A stretch of DNA of 64,000 nt from Lachnospiraceae bacterium (GCA_017622845.1 JAGAQJ010000044.1:46929-110928); one strand, 5' to 3'; positions 1-10,042 are shown, counted from the stretch's first letter. Notes: generated by a model not told the origin, from the sequence alone. Translations and numbers: made by a program.

Positions 1-1
1 A

Positions 2-223
2 AAGAATCCGAAAATCCGGAATGAATGGAAGCAGATTGGCTCGCTTCATTCTGCTTTTCACAAGACCGGAGATGCAGTCATCAAAGCCATAGAGAAGAAG
101 GATGCGCAGTCGGCAGCACAAATGTGCCGTGAAGCGGAAGAAATGTCCCAAAAGCTGATTGCAGCGATTGATACAGTGAAAAGAAAGCTTGATGAACTGA
201 AAGCTTTAGAGGAAACATTATAG
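2..223 (+). CDS. C-terminal end of a CZB-domain (chemoreceptor-type zinc-binding) protein, partial
   Basis: The open frame runs in from the left edge and stops at TAG 221-223, giving 73 residues. The piece is helical, with a pattern like L-H-S-A-F-H near its start, then D-x-x-x-A and E-x-x-x-M-S. This resembles the second half of the CZB domain found at the end of soluble methyl-accepting chemotaxis proteins and some diguanylate cyclases, where His residues bind zinc. The rest of the gene lies outside the window, so whether it is a chemoreceptor cannot be decided. It ends 31 bases before the PfkB-like gene on the same strand, so the two may be co-transcribed. Domain call is moderate; the reading frame is secure. 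Confidence 0.5.
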   Translation, partial: KNPKIRNEWKQIGSLHSAFHKTGDAVIKAIEKKDAQSAAQMCREAEEMSQKLIAAIDTVKRKLDELKALEETL

Positions 224-254
224 AAGAAACATTATAATAGATGGAGGTGGAATT

Positions 255-1166
255 ATGAGCAAATTTTTAGTAGCAGGTTTTGTGCAGATGGAGACAATCG
301 TGAAGGTTGATGCGCTGCCGCTTCCTTACAAGCAGTTTGAGAGCATTCCAGAGAGCGTTAACACAAGCATCGGCGGTGCGGGCTTTAATGAAGCGATGGC
401 TCTTCGATGGCTTGGCAACGATATTGACTTCATGAGCATGGTTGCAAGGAATATGTCAAAGCGTCAGATAGATGCGTACCTCAAGATTAATGATGTAAAT
501 CTGAGCACGGATTTTGTGCTTCCGCTTCTTGACGGAATGCCTACCTCCGTGATTCTTTACTGCAAAGGGATAAAGCAGACGTTTGAGGATGTGAAGGACA
601 TCAGGCATGTGCCGTATGATTTGGAACTGTTCGAGCGTCAGATACAGGACAAGGATATGGTGCTGATATCAAACTGTAATTTCTGCCGTCCTGTGATAAG
701 CCTTGCAAAAAAATATCATAAGCCTCTGGCGCTTAATGTGCGGAGCATGAGAGCTGAAAAAATAGCATACAAGGAAGACTTTCTGGCAGCAGCGGATATT
801 CTTTATATCAGCGATGATGATCTGGAATGTGATCCGTATGACTGCATTAAGGAATGCAGGGATAAATATGATCCTGAGATTATTATTATGGGAATCGGTG
901 CGAAGGGTGTGATTCTTTATACAAAAGAGGACAACAGCGTGCTTGAATACAAGCCCGTAAAGACCAATGAGATTGTCAATACAGTAGGAGCGGGAAATGC
1001 ATTGTTTTCTGCGTTTCTGCACTATTATACCAAGACAAAGGACGCAAAGGAATCCATTAAAAATGCTCTTTTGTTTGCATCCTACAAGATTGGTTTTGTA
1101 GGAACCTCCAATGGATTTATGACAGAGGATCAGATTGAACAGTGGAAAGCGCTGATATGGCAGTAA
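255..1166 (+). CDS. PfkB/ribokinase-fold protein with altered catalytic motif
   Basis: A 303-residue protein of normal length for the PfkB family of sugar and nucleoside kinases. The N-terminal di-glycine sugar-binding element is at residues 40-43 (G-G-A-G). The C-terminal signature, normally D-T-x-G-A-G-D, reads N-T-V-G-A-G-N at 242-248. The GAG anion hole is intact, but both aspartates, including the catalytic base, are asparagine. Family knowledge says that base deprotonates the substrate hydroxyl, so ordinary kinase activity is doubtful. The protein could be a sugar sensor or a weak or unusual kinase. The start is set by a GGAGG site at 243-247. A hairpin terminator follows. Substrate unknown. 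Confidence 0.8.
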   Translation: MSKFLVAGFVQMETIVKVDALPLPYKQFESIPESVNTSIGGAGFNEAMALRWLGNDIDFMSMVARNMSKRQIDAYLKINDVNLSTDFVLPLLDGMPTSVILYCKGIKQTFEDVKDIRHVPYDLELFERQIQDKDMVLISNCNFCRPVISLAKKYHKPLALNVRSMRAEKIAYKEDFLAAADILYISDDDLECDPYDCIKECRDKYDPEIIIMGIGAKGVILYTKEDNSVLEYKPVKTNEIVNTVGAGNALFSAFLHYYTKTKDAKESIKNALLFASYKIGFVGTSNGFMTEDQIEQWKALIWQ

Positions 1167-1215
1167 ACTGCCTGTGTCCGATGAAGGAAGCAGACGGAGT
1201 GTATGTACATAAAAA

Positions 1216-1260
1216 CGGTTCATTTCTTAATCAGAGATGAACCGCTTTTCATATATTTTT
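1216..1260. terminator. bidirectional intrinsic terminator
   Basis: Eight-base perfect stem (1216-1223 with 1237-1244), a 13-base loop, then a T-rich run. It lies between convergent genes and can serve both. Confidence 0.7.
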
Positions 1261-1264
1261 ATAT

Positions 1265-1972
1265 TTATTCTTCCATATAGATATATCTGAGAAATTCAAT
1301 GGCATTGTCAAGGCTGTCAGAGTTTACAAGGAATCCAAGGATAGGTTCTTTGTCCACATAATAATAATATTGATTCAGCTTCGGCGAGTCTGTGACATAG
1401 ATTCCGACAGGAGTAAGCTCGTCGTTTTCTCCAAGCTTTGCATAGTAGAGCTTGTCTTCAAACTTTGCAAGCAGATCATCAGGAAGCACTGCCGTGATAT
1501 CATGGAAGCATTCGCTTCGTGAGAAATAGTCGATTGTATCGGCATCGCCTACGATTATGTCAAGTTCGCCGGTAGATATGACAGCCATGGATTTTTCCAG
1601 CCCCATATACGCATCGTAGTCAGAGCCGTCCGGCGAGTAATTCATGGTTGCATCAATGTACGCTTCATGTTCCTTTGTATCAAGCCCCAGATGTTCCACA
1701 AACCCGTCAAGCAGCTCGGTGCTGGACGAATCTCCCGTGTCATTAAAGAAAAATGCCGCAAATGCCGTGTCTGAGGGAGCCGTCAGCATGGTGTACGCCA
1801 GATATCCGATAAAGACGGCAGTAAGGACAACTACAATAGTAGTTTTTAAATAATATTCTTTGAAATATGCCGCTTTATCCTTGAGCGGTGCATCTTTTAA
1901 CTTTGCATTCTGTTCCCGGATTTCATCATGCATCGAATTATTTTTATCGCGGTTTTTATTATAAACTTCCAT
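1265..1972 (-). CDS. single-pass membrane protein of unknown function
   Basis: I do not recognise a family. About 235 residues. The N-terminal 40 residues are charged and presumably cytoplasmic (K-N-R-D-K-N). One hydrophobic helix follows at about 44-65, then an acidic, soluble domain of about 170 residues presumably outside the membrane. That domain has an overall look similar to small solute-binding-like domains (a G-E-L-D-I-I-V-G-D strand, and a Y-Y-Y-Y aromatic run near the end). An upstream in-frame ATG at 1993 exists, but a GGAGGT site sits seven bases before the ATG at 1972, so the shorter form is chosen. It converges with the PfkB-like gene and shares its terminator. Confidence 0.6.
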   Translation of the reverse strand: MEVYNKNRDKNNSMHDEIREQNAKLKDAPLKDKAAYFKEYYLKTTIVVVLTAVFIGYLAYTMLTAPSDTAFAAFFFNDTGDSSSTELLDGFVEHLGLDTKEHEAYIDATMNYSPDGSDYDAYMGLEKSMAVISTGELDIIVGDADTIDYFSRSECFHDITAVLPDDLLAKFEDKLYYAKLGENDELTPVGIYVTDSPKLNQYYYYVDKEPILGFLVNSDSLDNAIEFLRYIYMEE

Positions 1973-2171
1973 GCCTGTACCTCCATTGGACATTCAAAAA
2001 TTATAATGAAAGTCTTCATTTTTATAGTAAACATGATATATGCAAAACCGGCTGCATGTCAATCAGGCATACTATTAATTTTTTCTAAATCTTGAATATT
2101 GTGTTGATTTGTTCTAATATATTGTATAAAGTATATTTAATACTATTATGGGACAAGGAAGGAATCAAATT

Positions 2172-2672
2172 ATGAACGAAAGCTATAAGGAATTACTGGT
2201 TAAAAAGGAGCGCGGGGCTAAAGAGTCCGCTATCAGGGTGGTATGCATCATTCCTACAGTTCTGCTCGCGTTTCTGACACTTCTTACAGGAGCGATATAC
2301 TTTTTCATTGCAGTTATTGCGCTTGGTATTCTTGATTATTTCGTATTTCAATGGACAGATATCGAGTATGAATACCTGTACCTTGACAAGGAAATTTCAG
2401 TGGACAAGATTATGGCTAAGACAAGAAGAAAGAGAGTGATTACCCTTGATGTGAATAAAATCGAGCTTATGGCTCCCGAGAAATCATATCAGCTCGACTC
2501 GTACAGAAACCGCCAGACAAAGGTAACGGACCTGAGCGCCGGACATGATCTGCCGGATCAGAAGCTTTACTGGGTATTTTATGAGGGAAATCAGAAATTT
2601 TTGATGAATCTTACAGAAGATTTTGCCAAGACAATTAAGGGAATTGCACCAAGGAAAGTATTTACCGATTAA
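2172..2672 (+). CDS. two-helix membrane protein of unknown function
   Basis: 166 residues. Two hydrophobic helices near residues 21-60 form a hairpin with a short turn. They are followed by a soluble domain of about 100 residues with alternating beta strands (Y-L-Y-L-D-K-E-I-S, V-I-T-L-D-V-N-K-I-E-L) that could be PH-like in layout. I do not assign a family. The ATG at 2148 has no ribosome site, while AAGGAAGGA lies about ten bases before the ATG at 2172, so the latter is preferred. It is a single gene with its own hairpin terminator downstream, facing away from the preceding membrane-protein gene. Confidence 0.6.
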   Translation: MNESYKELLVKKERGAKESAIRVVCIIPTVLLAFLTLLTGAIYFFIAVIALGILDYFVFQWTDIEYEYLYLDKEISVDKIMAKTRRKRVITLDVNKIELMAPEKSYQLDSYRNRQTKVTDLSAGHDLPDQKLYWVFYEGNQKFLMNLTEDFAKTIKGIAPRKVFTD

Positions 2673-2729
2673 GCTGCTGCCCTTCCGTGCACTGACAACT
2701 GTTCCATTTTATGATTTCAATGAACAGAA

Positions 2730-2764
2730 AACGGCAGCCGGAGGGATGTGATCTGCCGTTTTCG
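2730..2764 (+). terminator. intrinsic terminator
   Basis: Stem 2730-2737 with 2753-2760 (A-A-C-G-G-C-A-G with its complement), followed by TTTTC. It separates the small membrane protein from guaB. Confidence 0.65.
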
Positions 2765-2825
2765 TCCGGGTAGAAATGCAAAAAGGCTGAAGGTTACCTT
2801 TGTTATGAATCGGGCAGTATAGTGC

Positions 2826-4354
<1,529 letters not shown>

Positions 4355-4379
4355 TCCGTCATTTTAGTAAGTGATAAGG

Positions 4380-4413
4380 AACGCTGTCACAATGTAGTGG
4401 CAGCGTTTGTTTT
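4380..4413 (+). terminator. guaB intrinsic terminator
   Basis: Eleven-pair stem (4380-4390 with 4397-4407, one G-T pair), six-base loop and TGTTTT tail. Confidence 0.8.
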
Positions 4414-4457
4414 ATGCGCAGTCCCGTGCATGGGAAAAGGAGGACCGGTACACACAG

Positions 4458-4940
4458 ATGTTTTACAAAAAGTACCGTTTATATGATGAAGGGATGGAAA
4501 TTATGATTCCATCCGGTTTTAAGCCGGCAGATTATTTTGGCGTATCACAATATAGCTGGACCGCAGAGGACAAAAGGGTTGTAATTCATGTTGCAAGAGG
4601 CGGCGCGGATTTGGCAGCAGATGAGCTTAACAAGAGGCTGAATGAATACTATAAAGGCTTTCACAGGGATATCACATGTTTTGAATGCACGCATATTGCA
4701 AAGCGCAGCGTAAGCGGACAGGCATTCGGCGAAATTCGGTATTTGTCCCATATGATGGGATACTGCTTCTACAATATTTTTCTGCTGGGAAGTTATGAAG
4801 GCAGGGAATTGATTGTTACACTGCAATGTCTGGCTCATGATAGAACTGCCAATGCCCATATATTTGAAAATATATCAGACTCGTTAAGACTGCTGCGAAG
4901 ACAAGAGAACGATACGGAGGATGGCAGACATGCTGGTTAA
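4458..4940 (+). CDS. unknown protein upstream of FHA protein
   Basis: 160 residues, with no signal peptide and no membrane helix. The mix of strands and helices (M-I-P-S-G-F near the start, a central R-G-G-A-D loop, and a final R-L-L-R-R helix) recalls the Mog1/PsbP/DcrB-like fold by layout only. I do not assign a function. The start at ATG 4458 is preferred because AAGGAGGA lies 13 bases upstream; the longer frame begins with TTG inside the guaB terminator. The 3' end overlaps the next gene by 11 bases, so translation of the two is probably coupled and they probably act together. Confidence 0.55.
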   Translation: MFYKKYRLYDEGMEIMIPSGFKPADYFGVSQYSWTAEDKRVVIHVARGGADLAADELNKRLNEYYKGFHRDITCFECTHIAKRSVSGQAFGEIRYLSHMMGYCFYNIFLLGSYEGRELIVTLQCLAHDRTANAHIFENISDSLRLLRRQENDTEDGRHAG

Positions 4941-5844
4941 GGCGAAGGAACGGCAGATTTCCTTTTTGTTTCAGGAGTCTGACCCGTTTTTTGAGATTGG
5001 TTTAAGAATCCTTGAGCAGGAACGGATTGCGCAGATGCTTCCATACAGGAGAAAACAGCAAAACGGCAGGGAAAAGCTGATATTTGAGGCGAGGAATGAG
5101 CATACAGTTCTGCTTGCGGAGGCGATATCCGGTTTTTTGGAGAATGATATTGTTGATTTGCTCTATGAGATGATTTATCTCAATAAAAAAGTAGAGGAAA
5201 ATGGTTTCCTGAAAAAAGAATGCATCTGGTATCAATATGATAACATTTACTATGACAAAGAGAAACGAAGCATTATGGTGGCGATTCTTCCGATTACAGG
5301 AGCATTCCGGTATGCAGACAATATTAGCTGGTACAACTGTTTTGAGGAAACGATGCTTAAGCTTGCATCATATCTTCCCTCGAAGAAGGCGGAGCGTGTC
5401 AGAAAGCTTGCGATGATGCTGAAGGCAGGAAAGATGGAGCAGGAGGAAGCGCTTGATGAGATTAACAGGCTGGGATGCAGCGTATCTGGTATTTTGTCGG
5501 GGAACCTGAACGCTCAAAAAAATGTGATACTGAAGCTTCTCTATAGCGGAAGAAACGGCAGAATAGAGTTTCAGGTTGAGGACAGGGACTTTATGATTGG
5601 AAGGAATGCCGAAGCTGCCGACGGTGTGATTCCCACAGAATTTTCAAGGGCAGTCAGCAGAAAGCATTGTCTGATTACCAGCATGAACGGTAAATATTTT
5701 GTTCAGGATTTAAAAAGTGTGAATCATACGCTGGTAAACGGCATTATGATACCGCCGTATGAGCTTATGGAGCTGGAGAACAATGATATTTTGAGCGTGG
5801 CGGATATTGAGTTCCGAGTCCTCAAAATGGCCAGAGATTCATAA
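4930..5844 (+). CDS. FHA-domain protein with clostridial N-terminal domain
   Basis: 304 residues. The C-terminal ~95 residues form a forkhead-associated domain: I-G-R-N, then V-S-R-K-H, then the V-N-H-T-L-V-N-G strand and loop. FHA domains bind phosphothreonine peptides. The N-terminal ~180 residues look like a domain that often precedes FHA in Clostridia (possibly DUF6382, from memory). They include an aromatic strand region (W-Y-Q-Y-D-N-I-Y-Y) and a helical bundle. ATG 4930 is preferred over ATG 4921 because GGAGG at 4916-4920 is nine bases before it. It probably reads a Ser/Thr kinase signal; no kinase is present in the window. A partner role for the overlapping upstream gene is inference. 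Confidence 0.75.
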   Translation: MLVKAKERQISFLFQESDPFFEIGLRILEQERIAQMLPYRRKQQNGREKLIFEARNEHTVLLAEAISGFLENDIVDLLYEMIYLNKKVEENGFLKKECIWYQYDNIYYDKEKRSIMVAILPITGAFRYADNISWYNCFEETMLKLASYLPSKKAERVRKLAMMLKAGKMEQEEALDEINRLGCSVSGILSGNLNAQKNVILKLLYSGRNGRIEFQVEDRDFMIGRNAEAADGVIPTEFSRAVSRKHCLITSMNGKYFVQDLKSVNHTLVNGIMIPPYELMELENNDILSVADIEFRVLKMARDS

Positions 5845-5878
5845 ACGACATTGATAGAAATACAATTTTAATTTTACC

Positions 5879-5900
5879 TGCAGCTTTACAGCTGCATTTT
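5879..5900 (+). terminator. short hairpin terminator before por operon
   Basis: Perfect seven-base inverted repeat (5879-5885 with 5890-5896), four-base loop, then TTTT. The T run is short, so leakage into the por genes is possible. Confidence 0.45.
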
Positions 5901-5921
5901 AGAAAGGACATGGTAATAAAA

Positions 5922-6494
5922 ATGAAAGACACAGTAGAAATCAGATGGCATGGACGCGGCGGACAGGGAGCAAAGACTGCTGCACTTCTGCTGGCAGACG
6001 TGGCATTCAAAACAGGAAAATATGTGCAGGGATTTCCGGAATATGGTCCGGAAAGAATGGGTGCGCCGATTACTGCATACAATCGTATCAGCAGCAGCCC
6101 GATTACAGTCCACTCTAATATCTATGAGCCTGATTATGTGGTCGTTGTGGACGAGAGCCTTTTGGAGAGCATTGATGTGACAAAAGGATTAAATCCCAAG
6201 GGTGCAGTAATTGTTAATTCTGCGCGCAGTAAGGAGGAGATAGCAGCACACCTTCACGGCTACCAGGGGGCAGTGTACACTGTCGATGCAAAGAGCATAT
6301 CCATAAAGGCGCTGGGAAAGAATTATCCGAATTCGCCTATGCTTGCGGCAGTGGTGGCAGTGTCGAAGGTTATGGACAAGGATGCATTTCTTACTGAGAT
6401 GAAGGCTTCCTTCCGGCATAAATTTGCAAAGAAACCTGAGGTAATTGACGGAAATATGATGGCGCTGGAGCTTGCATTTGCAGAGGCGCAGTAA
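5922..6494 (+). CDS. porC: pyruvate:ferredoxin oxidoreductase, gamma subunit
   Basis: About 190 residues. The gamma subunit of the heterotetrameric 2-oxoacid:ferredoxin oxidoreductases. The family start R-W-H-G-R-G-G-Q-G-A-K-T is at residues 7-18, followed by the P-E-Y-G-P-E-R-x-G-A-P loop that contacts coenzyme A and the TPP site in this family. It is the first gene of porC-porD-porA-porB, in the usual order. Two in-frame ATGs (5910 and 5922) are possible. 5922 gives the usual family N-terminus, though its spacing from AAAGGA is long (about 14 bases). The complex decarboxylates pyruvate to acetyl-CoA, CO2 and reduced ferredoxin. Confidence 0.92.
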   Translation: MKDTVEIRWHGRGGQGAKTAALLLADVAFKTGKYVQGFPEYGPERMGAPITAYNRISSSPITVHSNIYEPDYVVVVDESLLESIDVTKGLNPKGAVIVNSARSKEEIAAHLHGYQGAVYTVDAKSISIKALGKNYPNSPMLAAVVAVSKVMDKDAFLTEMKASFRHKFAKKPEVIDGNMMALELAFAEAQ

Positions 6495-6549
6495 GCCGGC
6501 GATAAATTTTGACAGCTTTTACATCAGATGTTGATATAGGAGAGAAACA

Positions 6550-6858
6550 ATGGCAAACGAAAAAATATATGACAGAATCAATGAAAAAAGTCCATGGCAG
6601 GACATCACAGAGGGAAATAAAATATTTGAGGCGGCAACATCAAGAGAATTCTGTACAGGTGAGTGGCGGACGGCTACGCCTGTCTGGGATCGTGAAAAAT
6701 GCAAGCAGTGTCTTTTGTGCACGCCTGTCTGTCCGGACGTATCGATTCCGGTAACAGCAGGAAAGAGAGAAGAATTTGACTATGATCACTGTAAGGGATG
6801 CGGCATTTGTGCTAAGGTCTGTCCGTTCGGTGCAATCAGTATGAAGGAGGGAAAATAA
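6550..6858 (+). CDS. porD: pyruvate:ferredoxin oxidoreductase, delta (ferredoxin) subunit
   Basis: 102 residues with two complete 4Fe-4S motifs: C-K-Q-C-L-L-C-T-P-V-C-P near residues 51-62 and C-K-G-C-G-I-C-A-K-V-C-P near 81-92. It passes electrons from the TPP centre in the beta subunit to free ferredoxin. The ribosome site TAGGAGA precedes ATG 6550. The stop codon directly abuts the porA start, and the porA ribosome site lies inside this gene, which supports tight co-translation. Confidence 0.95.
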   Translation: MANEKIYDRINEKSPWQDITEGNKIFEAATSREFCTGEWRTATPVWDREKCKQCLLCTPVCPDVSIPVTAGKREEFDYDHCKGCGICAKVCPFGAISMKEGK

Positions 6859-8085
6859 ATGGCAGTCAGAGAACGTTTATCAGGAAATGAAGCAGTAGCA
6901 TATGCTATTAAGCAGATTAATCCGGATGTGATGCCGGCTTTCCCGATTACACCGTCAACGGAGATTCCTCAGTATGTGGCAAATTACATCGCAAACGGTG
7001 AGATTGATACGGAATTTATCCATGTGGAGAGTGAGCATAGTGCGATGAGCGCAACCATCGGAGCATCGGCAGCAGGCGCCAGGGCGCTTACGGCGACCTC
7101 CTCATGCGGCATGGCTTTGATGTGGGAGGAGCTTTATATTGCTGCTTCTGACAGGCTTCCGATTGTACTTGCGCTGGTAAACAGAGCGCTTACAGGCCCG
7201 ATTAATATCAATGCGGACCATTCCGACAGTATGGGTGCGAGAGACACCGGATGGATACAGATTTATGCAGAGTCCAATCAAGAGGTATATGATAATTTTA
7301 TACAGGCATTTCCGATAGCAGAAGATAAGAGCGTCCATCTTCCGGTGATGATTTGTCAGGACGGCTTCATTACCAGTCACGGCGTAGAGAACATTCTTCT
7401 TGTGGAAGATGACAAGGTGAAGGAATTTGTCGGTGAATATGAACCGGAGCACTATCTACTCAATCCGGCAGAGAAGATGGCAGTTGGTCCTTATGCAGTG
7501 TCCAACTATTATATGGAGACAAAACGCGGACAGAGACAGGCAATGCTGAATGCAAAGCAGGTAATTCTGGAAGTGGCAGCGAAATTTGAGGAGATGACAG
7601 GCCGCAGATATGGCTTTTTTGAGGAGTACCAGATGGAGGATGCAGAGTATGCAGTCGTCATTATCGGTTCTGCAGCAGGTACTTGTAAGGCTGCCATTGA
7701 TGAGATTCGAAATACAACCGGCAAAAAAGTCGGTCTTATCAAAATCAGAGTGTTCAGACCATTTCCTGAGGAGGAGCTTGCCAAAGCGCTTTCTAAGGTA
7801 AAGGCAGCAGCCATTATGGACAGAAGCGAGATGTTTGCAGCCACAAGCGGACCGCTTGGCGCAGAGGTGCGTGCAGCAATGTATCAGGCGCACTGCGAGG
7901 CTGAGGTTGTCAATTATTTCTATGGACTTGGCGGCAGAGATATTACAGTTTCTGACTTTATGACTGTTTATGACAATCTCGAAACAATGGCTAAGACGCA
8001 TGTCGTGACAGGAATGTACGATTACATAGGATTGCGCAGCGGGCAGTCAGAGGAGGTAATGCCTCCGAAGAATATGGAGGTTTAA
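6859..8085 (+). CDS. porA: pyruvate:ferredoxin oxidoreductase, alpha subunit
   Basis: 408 residues, the usual size. It carries the substrate-side signatures P-I-T-P-S-T-E-I-P at about 29-37, V-E-S-E-H-S-A-M-S-A near 56-65, and R-D-T-G-W-I-Q near 125. These match PorA of heterotetrameric pyruvate enzymes more closely than the branched-chain (Vor) version, so pyruvate is the likely substrate. The distinction is from memory and 2-ketoisovalerate cannot be excluded. The ribosome site GGAGGG lies in the end of porD. Confidence 0.92.
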   Translation: MAVRERLSGNEAVAYAIKQINPDVMPAFPITPSTEIPQYVANYIANGEIDTEFIHVESEHSAMSATIGASAAGARALTATSSCGMALMWEELYIAASDRLPIVLALVNRALTGPININADHSDSMGARDTGWIQIYAESNQEVYDNFIQAFPIAEDKSVHLPVMICQDGFITSHGVENILLVEDDKVKEFVGEYEPEHYLLNPAEKMAVGPYAVSNYYMETKRGQRQAMLNAKQVILEVAAKFEEMTGRRYGFFEEYQMEDAEYAVVIIGSAAGTCKAAIDEIRNTTGKKVGLIKIRVFRPFPEEELAKALSKVKAAAIMDRSEMFAATSGPLGAEVRAAMYQAHCEAEVVNYFYGLGGRDITVSDFMTVYDNLETMAKTHVVTGMYDYIGLRSGQSEEVMPPKNMEV

Positions 8086-8089
8086 GAGC

Positions 8090-9028
8090 ATGGAACAGAC
8101 AACATATAATTTTAAAGAAGTAATGAGTAAGCCGGAGCGTCTTGCTCCGGGACACAGAATGTGCGCCGGCTGCGGCGGTACAATCACAGTCCGCACAGTG
8201 CTCAGAGCGCTTGAGGAGGGCGATAGGGCAGTGATCGGCAATGCAACAGGCTGTCTTGAGGTATCTTCCTTCATGTATCCGTACACGGCTTATGAGGACA
8301 GTTATATTCACAATGCATTTGAGAATGCGGGAGCGACGCTGTCAGGTGTTGAGACTGCTTATAACGTGCTTAAGAAAAAGGGAAAAATCAAAGATAATTT
8401 TAAATTCATTACGTTCGGCGGAGACGGCGGTACATATGATATCGGTTTCCAGTCGCTTTCCGGAGCGATGGAGCGCGGACATGATATGGTATATGTATGC
8501 TATGACAATGGCGCCTACATGAATACAGGCACACAGCGTTCGTCTGCGACTCCGCAGTATGCCGACACGACAACGACTCCGGCCGGAAAGGTATCTGCCG
8601 GAAAGGTGCAGGTGAGAAAAGACTTGGCTGCGATTATAGCAGAGCATCATGTGCCGTATGTCGGGCAGAGTACCTTTACATCAAACTTTAAGGATTTGTA
8701 TACCAAGGCGCAGAAGGCGATTTATACGCCGGGACCGGCATTCCTGAATGTTATGTCTCCATGTCCGCGAGGATGGGGATATGAGCCAAGTGAGATGATG
8801 AGCATTTGCAAGATGGCAGTGGAAACCTGCTACTGGCCCTTATATGAAGTGATAGACGGCAAGTGGATTTTGAATTACGAGCCGAAGAATAAGATGCCGA
8901 TTGAGGAGTTTTTAAAGCCTCAGAGACGTTTCAGGCATTTATTTAAAAAAGAAAATGAAGCATTGATTGGAAAATTTCAGGAAGAAATTGATAAGAGATG
9001 GGAAGAACTGAAGAATAAGTGCAATTAA
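8090..9028 (+). CDS. porB: pyruvate:ferredoxin oxidoreductase, beta (TPP-binding) subunit
   Basis: 312 residues. The thiamine diphosphate and Mg2+ motif is G-D-G-G-T-Y-D-I-G followed by N-G-A-Y-M-N-T-G. Cysteines for the proximal 4Fe-4S cluster are seen at C-A-G-C-G near residue 24-28, a further Cys in N-A-T-G-C, and one at N-V-M-S-P-C-P. The gene starts four bases after porA and closes the operon. A long perfect hairpin terminator follows. Confidence 0.94.
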   Translation: MEQTTYNFKEVMSKPERLAPGHRMCAGCGGTITVRTVLRALEEGDRAVIGNATGCLEVSSFMYPYTAYEDSYIHNAFENAGATLSGVETAYNVLKKKGKIKDNFKFITFGGDGGTYDIGFQSLSGAMERGHDMVYVCYDNGAYMNTGTQRSSATPQYADTTTTPAGKVSAGKVQVRKDLAAIIAEHHVPYVGQSTFTSNFKDLYTKAQKAIYTPGPAFLNVMSPCPRGWGYEPSEMMSICKMAVETCYWPLYEVIDGKWILNYEPKNKMPIEEFLKPQRRFRHLFKKENEALIGKFQEEIDKRWEELKNKCN

Positions 9029-9053
9029 CACCTCTGCAATTAACACTGTAATG

Positions 9054-9090
9054 AAAAATCGGACAGTTTTCAAAACTGTCCGATTTTTAA
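9054..9090. terminator. bidirectional terminator after porB
   Basis: Seventeen-base perfect inverted repeat (9054-9070 with 9072-9088) with A and T runs on both sides. It ends both porB and the opposing gene. Confidence 0.9.
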
Positions 9091-9707
9091 GATTGCTCGC
9101 AAAACTGCTGCTCAGACTGCCTGCGGATTTCCTCGATTTCAGCCTGTTTTTTCGCCTCGTCTTCTGCAGCCTCTCTCAAAAGCCTTTCATAAATTTCATT
9201 TGCTTCCTTTATAATTTCTGTCTGCTCCGGCGGACTCAGGATATCACTGCTCCCGGTGAAATTATTTTTTTTTTCGTCAAAGACCAAAGAGCTGTTTTGA
9301 CTATAAGACGCATCTGTGGAAGGAAGACCTCCTGACAGAAGGGAATCCACAGTATTTTGATTGCTGGATGTATTCATAATAGCATCAAGTGCTGCCTGCG
9401 TATCCGCATCTACAGGCTTTTGACCATATAGACCGGAGTACGAGCCGGTTGCTGCATTATATGCAGACATATCAGCCTGACTGATTTCGGGCAGGCTTGG
9501 GGCTTCTTCCAATGCGAGCTGTTTTGCTTCTTCTTCAAGGCGGAGCGCTTCCTCTTCCTCGGCTTTTGAGGGCCAGATTCGGAATACCTCGGGATTATAC
9601 AGTACTAACCACCACTTTATCACATGTGGATAATATTTTTTCAGAAAATAAGCTGTGGCAGGATCCATCATGTTACACACCATCTTTCCAAACATATTTC
9701 TCTTCAT
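9087..9707 (-). CDS. low-complexity acidic/Gln-rich protein of unknown function
   Basis: 206 residues or a little less; start uncertain, with ATGs at codons 1, 5, 9, 13 and 14, none with a strong ribosome site. No signal peptide or membrane helix. Residues 15-47 are aromatic and may be ordered (F-L-K-K-Y-Y-P-H-V-I-K-W-W). The remainder is disordered: an E/A-rich stretch at 48-70, a Ser/Asn/Thr-rich linker, and a charged helix at the end that probably forms a coiled coil. I recognise no family. It is monocistronic and uses the porB terminator in reverse. Confidence 0.55.
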   Translation of the reverse strand: MKRNMFGKMVCNMMDPATAYFLKKYYPHVIKWWLVLYNPEVFRIWPSKAEEEEALRLEEEAKQLALEEAPSLPEISQADMSAYNAATGSYSGLYGQKPVDADTQAALDAIMNTSSNQNTVDSLLSGGLPSTDASYSQNSSLVFDEKKNNFTGSSDILSPPEQTEIIKEANEIYERLLREAAEDEAKKQAEIEEIRRQSEQQFCEQS

Positions 9708-9795
9708 TTGAAGCTTTTCGATGCAGCTGTGTCAAACAGCCATTACTATTTTATCACATATTCTGCAAAATCGGTAGAATAAATGTGAAAAAATT

Positions 9796-9882
9796 TGTAA
9801 CAGTTCAGTTTTTTATGCTTTTATATCCAGACGAAAACGGCAGCTCGTATTTCCTTGGCTGCCATTGGTTTCTGAACTGTCA
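9796..9882. repeat. short element bounded by inverted repeats (family with 48259-48387)
   Basis: The 13-mer TGTAACAGTTCAG at 9796-9808 faces CTGAACTGTCA at 9872-9882, with an inner hairpin (C-G-G-C-A-G-C with its complement) between. The 335-base gap 9708-10042 holds this element and, further on, the clpB promoter. No gene is seen in it. Confidence 0.4.
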
Positions 9883-9940
9883 TGACCGGGGTAAGGTCTA
9901 TAAAAAACAAATAAAAATTGTAATAAAAGTATAAACTAAA

Positions 9941-9968
9941 TTGACAAATAAAAAGACTGTGTTATATT
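9941..9968 (+). promoter_or_regulatory. promoter for clpB
   Basis: TTGACA 9941-9946, 16-base spacer, TATATT 9963-9968. I looked for CIRCE and for a CtsR heptamer repeat near it and saw neither. Confidence 0.65.
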
Positions 9969-10042
9969 AAATATAGAACAGATAAAACAAAATGCAGAAG
10001 CAGATGTTTTATTTGAGTTTTGAAAAAGTGAGGAGGAAGATT

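Noticed and set aside
4407-4457. TTG start extending the gene before the FHA gene
   Set aside because: It lies inside the guaB terminator hairpin and lacks a ribosome site.
6509-6754. 81-codon open frame overlapping porD
   Set aside because: It is out of frame with porD, whose cluster motifs and ribosome site are clear.
9708-10042. Search for a CtsR or CIRCE site before clpB
   Set aside because: No direct heptamer repeat or TTAGCACTC inverted repeat is present.
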